A DNA stretch of 5,470 bases from Thiotrichaceae bacterium (lineage in GTDB: Bacteria; Pseudomonadota; Gammaproteobacteria; Thiotrichales; Thiotrichaceae). The stretch lies in assembly GCA_026992705.1 (NCBI GenBank), contig JALWYT010000202.1:1-5470 (forward strand), written 5' to 3'. The translations under genes and the position numbers were made by a program. Shown here one piece after another: positions 1-5,470 of this stretch. Numbering within the stretch: position 1 is the stretch's first letter; every line of letters begins with the position of its first letter. The notes beneath the pieces are model-generated. The model did not search any database and was not told the origin of the DNA. It was given only the letters and a program-made list of their open reading frames with translations.

Positions 1-1008
1 TAATACTTCAACTTTTGCACCGTTTAAATCTAATGTTTGCTCCAATGTTGCTATTTTTAATACAGCTAGCATTTCTACATGGTCAGCAGGATTTATAACT
101 GCATTAACAACTTTACCAGCCTCACTACGATTTCCATCTTGATCTGTTGCTGTAATAATATCGCAAACACTTGGGCATTGATCGGTTTTAACAAGTAAAC
201 GATACATTCTGCGTTTAGTTTTGCCAAGATAGTTTAGGCGAGCAACAACTTCTTGTCCTGGATAGCAACCTTTGTTGAAGCTGATACCACCTATACGGTC
301 ATAATTTAGCATTTGTGGAACCCATTCTGCTGAACTGACTTCAGTAATAACGGGAATACCTGCTGTAATATTCAAGTGTCGCCATGCTTCACAATTCACT
401 GGGACAGCATTGACATCTAAACTTTCCCATAAAGCTTTTGCGTCATCCAATTTACCAAGAATTTCAAAACGGGGCATTAGCCCGTGTAAACGAGTAATTG
501 TTAGTGTTTTATATACTACACTATCGTTAATTTCTTTGGGTATATCGCCAATGACCTTGGTTAGGTAGATTTCTGCACTAGGTCCCGTATAACCAAAGTG
601 AATTAAATTAGAGCTTTCATCATCTAATTTGACTTTAGACATCATAATAAACATGCTTAACCGCTTTAGTAACGGTGCAATAAGGCTTTGGTTTAACTCA
701 AGATAAAATTCACCCTCATATTTTAATAACCGCAAACTGGCAATCATGCGCCCTTTAGGGTTGTTATAACTGCTTAATTGGCTATGAGTATCAGTCACTT
801 CGCTGACATCATTACTGAGTTGATTTTGTAAAAAACTTTCTGCATCATCACCTGATACACGAATTAAGCCAGTATGTGATAAATCACAAAGCACAAGTCC
901 TTGTTGATGAATACGGCGTTCACGTTCAGGATTGCCAAAAGAAACCAAGGTATCACCCTCAAACTCGGCACCATTTTTGATTAAGAATTTTTTCCAATTA
1001 GGGTTCAT
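1..1008 (-). CDS. ygfZ: YgfZ/GcvT-family folate-binding protein, partial at the window's left edge
   Basis: The reading frame is open from an ATG at 1006-1008 to the left edge (336 codons, no stop). E. coli YgfZ is about 326 residues, so the true stop probably lies just outside. The diagnostic signature KGCYPGQEVVAR is at residues 246-257, with the conserved cysteine at 248 (codon 265-267), preceded by DRIGGISFN. Other family features are CDLSHTGLIRVSGDDAESFL near residue 41 and NPKGRMIASLRLL near 83. YgfZ proteins resemble the T-protein of glycine cleavage. They are cytosolic, bind tetrahydrofolate, and are linked to maintenance of certain iron-sulfur enzymes such as MiaB, hence the name 'tRNA-modifying protein'. 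The start is supported by the Shine-Dalgarno sequence AAGGA (1016-1020) seven bases upstream. The gene follows topA in the same direction after 95 bases with no clear terminator, so read-through is possible. Family assignment is firm; exact function is inferred from homologues. Confidence 0.93.
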   Translation of the reverse strand, partial: MNPNWKKFLIKNGAEFEGDTLVSFGNPERERRIHQQGLVLCDLSHTGLIRVSGDDAESFLQNQLSNDVSEVTDTHSQLSSYNNPKGRMIASLRLLKYEGEFYLELNQSLIAPLLKRLSMFIMMSKVKLDDESSNLIHFGYTGPSAEIYLTKVIGDIPKEINDSVVYKTLTITRLHGLMPRFEILGKLDDAKALWESLDVNAVPVNCEAWRHLNITAGIPVITEVSSAEWVPQMLNYDRIGGISFNKGCYPGQEVVARLNYLGKTKRRMYRLLVKTDQCPSVCDIITATDQDGNRSEAGKVVNAVINPADHVEMLAVLKIATLEQTLDLNGAKVEVL

Positions 1009-1078
1009 ATTTGTTTCCTTTTTTTGCTGATTTGGTTTTAGGATATCGTCAATCTGCAGATAAATAGTAATTTACGTC

Positions 1079-1160
1079 TTTTTTGTGGTTGCTTTTTTAT
1101 GTGTTATGGTCTTTTTTTAATTGTCGCTTTTTTTCTGCCTTTTTTAGCAGGTGCTTTTTT
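1079..1160. other. Cluster of A-tracts across the topA 3' end and the topA-ygfZ gap
   Basis: On the minus strand there are six runs of six or seven A within 82 bases: 1079-1084, 1093-1098, 1112-1118, 1128-1134, 1140-1145 and 1155-1160 (T-runs on the plus strand). The last four lie in topA, mostly in the codons of the lysine-rich tail. The first two lie in the noncoding gap. A seventh A run (1019-1025) abuts the ygfZ Shine-Dalgarno sequence. Spacing between tract centres is about 11 to 20 bases, so regular 10.5-base phasing is not evident. These are not rho-independent terminators for topA, because the T-run is on the wrong strand and no stem precedes it. Lysine codon use explains the coding tracts; a role for the whole cluster is unproven. 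Confidence 0.5.
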
Positions 1161-3479
1161 GATTAGCTCTTGGCATTCTTCTAGGCTTAGATTGGCTGCC
1201 ATTTCTAATGCTTTTGCCATTTTCTCATCTTTTGGCATTTTACCATCAGGGCGAATTGTGACATTTTTATCGCCGTCAGTAACATAGGGGAACCATCCCA
1301 CTTGGCGACCTTTGAGTACTTTGATTCCCGCTTCGGGGAATTCTTGAATTAAGCGACTGGCTTCAAAGGCTTTTTTCTCGACGATTAATTCATTGGCACG
1401 CTCTAGGGTGATGGTATAAGGGTCATCATCGCCTTTTAAAGAAACATAATATTTATTGGCATATTGTAGATAAGGTCCAAAGCGACCAATATTAGCTCGG
1501 ATTTTTTCACCTTCAGGGGTTTCACCTAAAAAACGTGGCAACTGAAATAATACTAAAGCATCTTCCAATGTGACCTCATCCATTTTTTGTCCTAGTCGTA
1601 GGCTGGCAAATTGTGGTTTTTCTTCATCATCTTTTGTGCCTTTTTGCACAAAAGGACCAAAACGCCCCATACGAACGGAAATTGGCTTACCTGTTTCTGG
1701 ATCATTGCCGATAAATCGCTTCTGCATGACATCTTCACGACTAACGGTTGCATCTTTGTCTAGTACCAATTCATGGAAAGGTTTCCAGAACCTTTCCAAT
1801 ACAGGAACCCATTGTTTTTCACCACGCGAGATAGCATCTAAATCATCTTCTAGTTTGGCAGTAAAGTCATAATCAACATATTGGGTGAAATGTTTAACCA
1901 AAAAATGCCCAACAATTTTGCCAATATCTGTTGGGAAGAAGCGACGTTGTTCTATCTCAACGTATTCACGAGCTTGTAGGGTTGAAATTATACTGGCGTA
2001 GGTCGAGGGGCGACCAATACCGTATTCTTCCAGTGCTTTAACCAGACTGGCTTCCGTATAACGTGGTGGTGGTTCGGTAAAATGTTGTTTGTCTTCAATA
2101 TCCTTTAGATTGATTTTATCACCTTCTTTAAAAGCAGGTAATATTTTCTCTTTATTGTCGTCCTTCTGTTTTTGGTCGTCTACGCCTTCACGATAGACAG
2201 CCATAAAGCCAGGGTAGCGAATAGATGAGCCTGTTGCACGGAAGAAATTGCCCTCACTGGCAGATAAATCGGCGGATACAGTGTCCAGCGTTGCGTGTAT
2301 CATTTGTGATGCAACAGTACGCTTCCAGATTAAATCATACAGTTTGAATTGATCATCTGTTAGATGAGGGCGAATTTCTTCAGGAATGTGCATTGCCGAT
2401 GTTGGGCGAATGGCTTCGTGAGCCTCTTGTGCATTTTTGGATTTGTTTTTAAAAATGCGTGGTTTAGCGGGTAAATTATTTGAACCATAGCGTTGTACAA
2501 TTAAATCACGAATTTCAGCAATCGCTTCATTGGCAAGGTTTACCGAATCGGTACGCATATAAGTAATTAAACCCGTTGAACCCGAACCTAAATCAATGCC
2601 TTCGTATAATTGCTGGGCAACCTGCATGGTGCGACGGGTATTAAAACGTAGTTTACGGGCTGCTTCTTGTTGCAAAGTTGAAGTGGTAAACGGTGCAGTC
2701 GGGTTGCGTTTGCGTTGTTTCTTTTCTAATCGCGTAACCGTTAATGTGCCGTTGGCATCGTTAAGTAATTTTTTCTTTGTCTGTTTTGCAAGGGCTTCGG
2801 TATTAATATCAAATTGCTTAAGCGTTTTACCATTCAATGTATGCAAACGAGCCGCAAAGTCTTGTTTATCCTTACTGACAAGAGCCGTCAGTGTCCAATA
2901 TTCTTGGGGAGTGAATGACTCAATTTCTTGCTCACGTTCAACAATCATTCGCAGAGCAGGGCTTTGTACGCGACCAGCAGATAAGCTAGGCTTAATCTTT
3001 TTCCAGAGCAGGGGGGAAAGATTAAAGCCGACTAAATAATCCAATGCTCGGCGAGCTTTATAGGCATCGATTAAGGGATAAGCTAAACCACGTGGTTCGG
3101 CAATGGCTTGATTAACGGCTGTTTTAGTAATTTCATAAAAAGCAATACGATGTACTTCCTTATTGTTCAATACACCTCGTTCTTTTAGTAATTCAAGTAA
3201 ATGCCATGAGATAGCTTCTCCTTCGCGGTCGGGGTCAGTGGCGAGATAGAGTGTATTGGCTTTTTTGAGTGCTTGAATAATTTTACGAATATATCGTTCA
3301 CTGCGATCATTCACTTCATATTGCATAGCAAAGTGATTATCAGGATCAACTGCTCCATTTTTGGAGAGTAAATCACGCACATGACCGTAAGAGGCAAGCA
3401 CATGAAAGCCTTTGCCTAAGTATTTTTCGATGGTTTTCCCTTTAGCGGGAGATTCTACAATTACGAGATTTTCGCTCAT
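1104..3479 (-). CDS. topA: DNA topoisomerase I (type IA), zinc-free C-terminal type
   Basis: This 791-residue enzyme relaxes negatively supercoiled DNA through a transient 5'-phosphotyrosine single-strand break. The Toprim domain is N-terminal: LVIVESPAK with Glu9, and the metal-binding DPDRE at 82-86. Next come GRVQSPAL (169-176), the catalytic tyrosine Tyr307 in LITYMRTDS (codon 2559-2561) with Arg309 beside it, HEAIRPT (354-360) and GIGRPSTYASII (487-498). The C-terminal part, from about 588, holds three Topo_C-type repeats. The first two contain GRFGPF/GRFGPY (605-610, 665-670) and the third a diverged GRQVGWFPYV (724-733). A lysine-rich tail follows (774-791). The E. coli enzyme (865 residues) carries Cys4 zinc fingers; this protein has one cysteine, Cys769, so no such finger can form. 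The start is fixed by N-terminal alignment (MSEN-LVIVESPAK against MGKA-LVIVESPAK in E. coli), although no Shine-Dalgarno sequence precedes it. It lies 62 bases after smg. Stop is TAA. All catalytic residues are present and nothing suggests a broken gene. Confidence 0.98.
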   Translation of the reverse strand: MSENLVIVESPAKGKTIEKYLGKGFHVLASYGHVRDLLSKNGAVDPDNHFAMQYEVNDRSERYIRKIIQALKKANTLYLATDPDREGEAISWHLLELLKERGVLNNKEVHRIAFYEITKTAVNQAIAEPRGLAYPLIDAYKARRALDYLVGFNLSPLLWKKIKPSLSAGRVQSPALRMIVEREQEIESFTPQEYWTLTALVSKDKQDFAARLHTLNGKTLKQFDINTEALAKQTKKKLLNDANGTLTVTRLEKKQRKRNPTAPFTTSTLQQEAARKLRFNTRRTMQVAQQLYEGIDLGSGSTGLITYMRTDSVNLANEAIAEIRDLIVQRYGSNNLPAKPRIFKNKSKNAQEAHEAIRPTSAMHIPEEIRPHLTDDQFKLYDLIWKRTVASQMIHATLDTVSADLSASEGNFFRATGSSIRYPGFMAVYREGVDDQKQKDDNKEKILPAFKEGDKINLKDIEDKQHFTEPPPRYTEASLVKALEEYGIGRPSTYASIISTLQAREYVEIEQRRFFPTDIGKIVGHFLVKHFTQYVDYDFTAKLEDDLDAISRGEKQWVPVLERFWKPFHELVLDKDATVSREDVMQKRFIGNDPETGKPISVRMGRFGPFVQKGTKDDEEKPQFASLRLGQKMDEVTLEDALVLFQLPRFLGETPEGEKIRANIGRFGPYLQYANKYYVSLKGDDDPYTITLERANELIVEKKAFEASRLIQEFPEAGIKVLKGRQVGWFPYVTDGDKNVTIRPDGKMPKDEKMAKALEMAANLSLEECQELIKKAPAKKGRKKATIKKRP
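1774..1798. repeat. Perfect 10-bp inverted repeat with 5-base loop inside topA
   Basis: TGGAAAGGTT (1774-1783) and AACCTTTCCA (1789-1798) are exact reverse complements separated by TCCAG. The topA mRNA could therefore fold into a 10-bp hairpin with a 5-base loop. The repeat lies within the codons for ERFWKPFHE (about residues 562-570), just before the C-terminal repeat region. On the minus strand it is not followed by a T-run, so it is not an intrinsic terminator. Function is unknown and chance is possible. Confidence 0.6.
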
Positions 3480-3541
3480 TACTTTTTAACTTTTTTATAT
3501 TTTTCTAAACCTGTAACTTTCGGTGTGCATTCAGAGTATAT

Positions 3542-4021
3542 TTAATGATAAAACTCATTAACCTGACCAGCAGTGGTAACGGTATCAATCCAAAGGAAGT
3601 CTTGATTTTCTCCCTCTGGTCGATTAATCATCACCATTAATATCACCCATTTGAGTTTATCTAAATCAAAATTGGGGTCTTCTAAACTGATAATCTGATC
3701 AATGACTTGTTCTCGTGTTGACATATCTAAAATTTCTGCTTGCTCAAGAAAGTAGAGATGTCCTTGGCATTTTGTATTAATCCAACGTGTTTCTTCTGGT
3801 GCAAAAATACGATAGGTTTCTGCTTTTTGTGTTTTTTCTGGATAATCACCGTCATGTGCTAATTTATCTAGCCAATTAAACGCTCGTGTAATTTCATCTG
3901 ATTGAAAGCCTACACTTTGTAAATAATATTGAAGTTGGTCTTTTTGAAAAGTAATAGAATCATCAACTTCTGGATAATTATCAAATAGATAAAAAAGTAT
4001 ATCCAACATATTTTCTTTCAT
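3542..4021 (-). CDS. smg: Smg protein (DUF494 family)
   Basis: This 159-residue cytosolic protein matches the Smg/DUF494 family along its whole length (E. coli Smg is 157 residues). Recognisable blocks are MLDILFYLFDNY (5-16), the aspartate/glutamine-rich helix near 24-35, RIFAPEETRW (71-80), the conserved cysteine in NTKCQGHLYFLEQ (Cys85), and TREQVIDQIISL followed by LDKLKWVILMVM (102-131). There is no signal peptide and no clear membrane segment. Its biochemical role is not established. In many gammaproteobacteria it lies between dprA and topA, as here. I chose the ATG at 4019-4021, giving MKEN. It has AAAGGT (4027-4032) at proper spacing and, as I recall, matches the start of Pseudomonas homologues. 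A TTG two codons upstream (4025-4027) lies on the Shine-Dalgarno sequence and is unlikely. A third choice, ATG at 4007-4009, would match the shorter E. coli N-terminus. The start is two bases after the dprA stop, implying co-transcription and coupled translation. Confidence 0.95.
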   Translation of the reverse strand: MKENMLDILFYLFDNYPEVDDSITFQKDQLQYYLQSVGFQSDEITRAFNWLDKLAHDGDYPEKTQKAETYRIFAPEETRWINTKCQGHLYFLEQAEILDMSTREQVIDQIISLEDPNFDLDKLKWVILMVMINRPEGENQDFLWIDTVTTAGQVNEFYH

Positions 4022-4023
4022 AA

Positions 4024-5172
4024 TCAACCTTTTTTTGCAAGCCTCGTATAATGACCTCCACCACTTGATGTTACAAAGCCTTGGAGTTCTAGCATCAGGA
4101 GAATGGAGGAAAGTTCTTCTGCGGTCAATCCTGTTTGTGTAACTAAATAATCAATTGAGACAGGACTATAGCCCATACTATCTAATACTTTTTGATAATC
4201 TGCGTCAAGCTCAGATTGTTGTTGAGTATTTGAGTTTGACGGTGTAGACAGTGAACTATCAGACGGTTGTAGGTGTAATTCAAGACTTTTTTTAATTTCT
4301 TCTAAGATGTGTTCAGCCGTTTCCACCAATTTCGCCCCTTGGCGAATTAAATGATGGCAACCACGAGCAAGTGGGTTATGGATAGAACCTGGAATGGCAA
4401 AAACTTCTCTACCTTGTTCACTAGCTTGTTTTGCAGTAATTAATGAGCCACTTTTTATGGCTGCCTCAACCACTAATACACCAACACTTAAACCTGATAT
4501 AATACGATTACGTTGTGGAAAATATTGAGATCTAACTTCTGTACCAATCGGGAATTCAGAAACAAGAGCTCCTTGTTCAACAATTTGATGAGCAAGTTTG
4601 CGATGGCGAGCAGGATAAACGCGGTCTAAACCTGTTGCAGTAACGGCAATTGTAGGAGCTCCTGCATCCAATGCTCCTTTATGGCTAAAGCCATCTACAC
4701 CTAATGCCAAGCCACTGGTAATACATAAACCTGATGTCGCAAGATGTTTAGCAAAATCATAGGCAAGGTCACGCCCACTTTGTGTTGGGCTACGACTGCC
4801 GACAATGGCAATTTGTGGATCATATAATATATTAATATTACCATTAACAAATAAAAGGATTGGGGCTGTAGCAGTTTCTTTTAATAAATGAGGGTAACGT
4901 GGGTCATCAATGCTTAGAATATGATGTTGATCACTGGCTTCTAACCAAGTTAAATCCTCTCGGATGGAAATATCGTCTAATTTACGTAAATGATTAATGG
5001 CTCGATTACTTACGCCTGCTTGCCGCAACTCATCATGTGATGCTTGTTTTGCGGCATCAATAATTTGTGATACTGAGCCAAAATACCCCCTTAATTTTTG
5101 AAAGGTTTTTGGTCCAATACCTGTAACTCGATGTAATCTCAAACAATCTTCAATCGCGTCATGGGTTGCCAA
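4024..5172 (-). CDS. dprA: DNA-processing protein DprA (Smf)
   Basis: DprA binds incoming single-stranded DNA during natural transformation and loads RecA. With the proposed TTG start the protein has 382 residues (E. coli Smf, 374). An N-terminal SAM/helix-hairpin-helix segment carries VTGIGPKTFQKL (16-27). The Rossmann-like DprA domain holds DDPRYP (89-94), IVGSR (123-127), SGLALGVDG (153-161), the conserved FPQRNRIISGLS (218-229), SGSLITA (241-247) and REVFAIPG (255-262). A polar Ser/Thr/Asn/Gln-rich linker (about 303-323) leads to a C-terminal winged-helix domain (about 324-382). No in-frame ATG exists in the N-terminal region. The TTG at 5170-5172 has GGAG six bases upstream and gives a family-like N-terminus. 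A TTG at 5209-5211 would add 13 residues but lacks a Shine-Dalgarno sequence, and an in-frame TAA lies directly before it. The gene overlaps the upstream LysM-type gene by 14 bases and ends two bases before smg. Presence of dprA alone does not prove natural competence. Confidence 0.96.
   Translation of the reverse strand: MATHDAIEDCLRLHRVTGIGPKTFQKLRGYFGSVSQIIDAAKQASHDELRQAGVSNRAINHLRKLDDISIREDLTWLEASDQHHILSIDDPRYPHLLKETATAPILLFVNGNINILYDPQIAIVGSRSPTQSGRDLAYDFAKHLATSGLCITSGLALGVDGFSHKGALDAGAPTIAVTATGLDRVYPARHRKLAHQIVEQGALVSEFPIGTEVRSQYFPQRNRIISGLSVGVLVVEAAIKSGSLITAKQASEQGREVFAIPGSIHNPLARGCHHLIRQGAKLVETAEHILEEIKKSLELHLQPSDSSLSTPSNSNTQQQSELDADYQKVLDSMGYSPVSIDYLVTQTGLTAEELSSILLMLELQGFVTSSGGGHYTRLAKKG
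4027..4032 (-). promoter_or_regulatory. Shine-Dalgarno sequence of smg, overlapping the dprA 3' end
   Basis: AAAGGT on the minus strand ends five bases before the ATG at 4019-4021 and lies within the last dprA codons. It supports MKEN as the smg N-terminus and argues against the upstream TTG, whose last-read base pair region (4025-4027) touches the site. Confidence 0.6.
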
Positions 5173-5470
5173 TGATGTCTCCGTTTCGTACTGCTCGCTC
5201 AGAATCGACAATTAGACCAAAGCTGACATTATCTGTCACCTTATAGATGACTAACGTAGCAATTCGCTCTGGCGGCAACTCAACTTCAACGTCATAGCTA
5301 GGCAATTCATCAATCTGTTTCTTGAAATATGCTTCAGGATGCTCCTTACGGTATTGCTTAATGGCTTGTTGAGCATGGGCTTTTTCTTTGTTATCAATAA
5401 CAGTTCTGCCATTGGTATAAATGCCTAGCGTATGCCCAACTTCAATATGCTGGCGTTTACCGCGATTAAT
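5159..5470 (-). CDS. LysM-type envelope protein, C-terminal part only (partial at the right edge)
   Basis: An open frame enters from the right edge (codon 5468-5470) and ends at TGA 5159-5161, giving 103 visible C-terminal residues; the start lies outside. The visible part reads NRGKRQHIEVGHTLGIYTNG near its beginning and PPERIATLVIYKVTDNVSFGLIVD near residues 69-92, ending in NGDIIGNP. This pattern (N-x-G-x-x-x-x-x-E-V-G-H, then a short strand with valine or leucine, and an LVIY/VSFGLIVD block near the end) resembles the C-terminal region of the LysM peptidoglycan-binding proteins encoded directly upstream of dprA in many gammaproteobacteria. The LysM domain itself, expected near the N-terminus with a signal peptide, is not in the window. 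The assignment therefore rests on recalled similarity and gene position. The end overlaps dprA by 14 bases, which suggests one transcript. A different envelope protein cannot be excluded. Confidence 0.8.
   Translation of the reverse strand: MNRGKRQHIEVGHTLGIYTNGRTVIDNKEKAHAQQAIKQYRKEHPEAYFKKQIDELPSYDVEVELPPERIATLVIYKVTDNVSFGLIVDSERAVRNGDIIGNP
5179..5182 (-). promoter_or_regulatory. Shine-Dalgarno sequence deciding the dprA TTG start
   Basis: GGAG on the minus strand (within ACGGAGAC) sits six bases before the TTG at 5170-5172 and lies inside the coding region of the upstream gene. The alternative TTG at 5209-5211 has no comparable site upstream, which is why the shorter DprA is preferred. 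Confidence 0.6.

Noticed and set aside
1039..1060. Possible ygfZ promoter: TTGACG and TATCCT on the minus strand in the topA-ygfZ gap.
   Set aside because: The two elements overlap instead of standing 17 bases apart, and neither has a matching partner at proper spacing.
1099..1287. Plus-strand open frame of 62 codons.
   Set aside because: It lies almost wholly antisense to the topA 3' end, and its phenylalanine-rich start comes from the T-runs opposite lysine codons; no family resemblance.
1324..1350. Overlapping short inverted repeats, ATTCCC/GGGAAT (6 bp) and AATTC/GAATT (5 bp), in topA.
   Set aside because: Short stems inside a conserved coding segment, expected by chance, with no terminator-like tail on the minus strand.
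1570..1872. Plus-strand open frame of 100 codons.
   Set aside because: Antisense to the conserved topA C-terminal region; no recognisable domain.
2596..3039. Plus-strand open frame of 147 codons.
   Set aside because: Antisense to conserved topA sequence with many Cys, Arg and Ser residues typical of shadow frames; no recognisable domain.
3494..3540. Possible topA promoter: -10-like TATACT (3535-3540, minus strand) or TATAAA (3494-3499) in the smg-topA gap.
   Set aside because: Neither has a convincing -35 element at 16-18 bases, and TATA-like words are expected in such AT-rich sequence.
4681..4694. ATGGCT-AA-AGCCAT inverted repeat in dprA.
   Set aside because: Six-base arms with a two-base loop cannot form a stable hairpin and fall in ordinary coding sequence.
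4024..5211. DNA uptake sequence of the Haemophilus type near dprA.
   Set aside because: Neither AAGTGCGGT nor its complement was seen by eye in the window.

Overview
The window is a compact stretch of bacterial housekeeping genes, all read from the minus strand. The order of transcription, from the right edge to the left, is: the 3' part of a LysM-type envelope protein gene, dprA, smg, topA, and a ygfZ-like gene cut by the left edge. Smg (DUF494) and the dprA-smg-topA order are typical of gammaproteobacteria, so I infer an AT-rich gammaproteobacterium. I cannot name the genus from the sequence alone. No RNA genes, insertion sequences, CRISPR arrays, attachment sites or transfer genes were seen.

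Right part (about 3542-5470): three tightly packed genes. The LysM-type gene ends at 5159 and overlaps the proposed TTG start of dprA (5172) by 14 bases. dprA ends with TGA at 4024-4026, only two bases before the ATG of smg at 4021. These three are almost certainly co-transcribed. DprA loads RecA on incoming single-stranded DNA during natural transformation. Smg has no settled function.

Middle part (1104-3541): a 62-base AT-rich gap without a clear terminator precedes topA. It encodes a 791-residue type IA DNA topoisomerase I with an intact catalytic core. Its C-terminal region has three zinc-free repeats and a lysine-rich tail in place of the Cys4 zinc fingers of the E. coli enzyme.

Left part (1-1103): a 95-base gap with several A-tracts and no visible terminator, then a YgfZ-family folate-binding protein with the KGCYxGQE signature. 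It is open over all 336 codons to the left edge and probably lacks only a few C-terminal residues.

There is no intergenic stretch over 100 bases. I found no new system here. The second-look points are modest: a perfect 10-bp inverted repeat inside topA, start-codon choices in dprA and smg, a topA start with no Shine-Dalgarno sequence, and the zinc-free topoisomerase tail.
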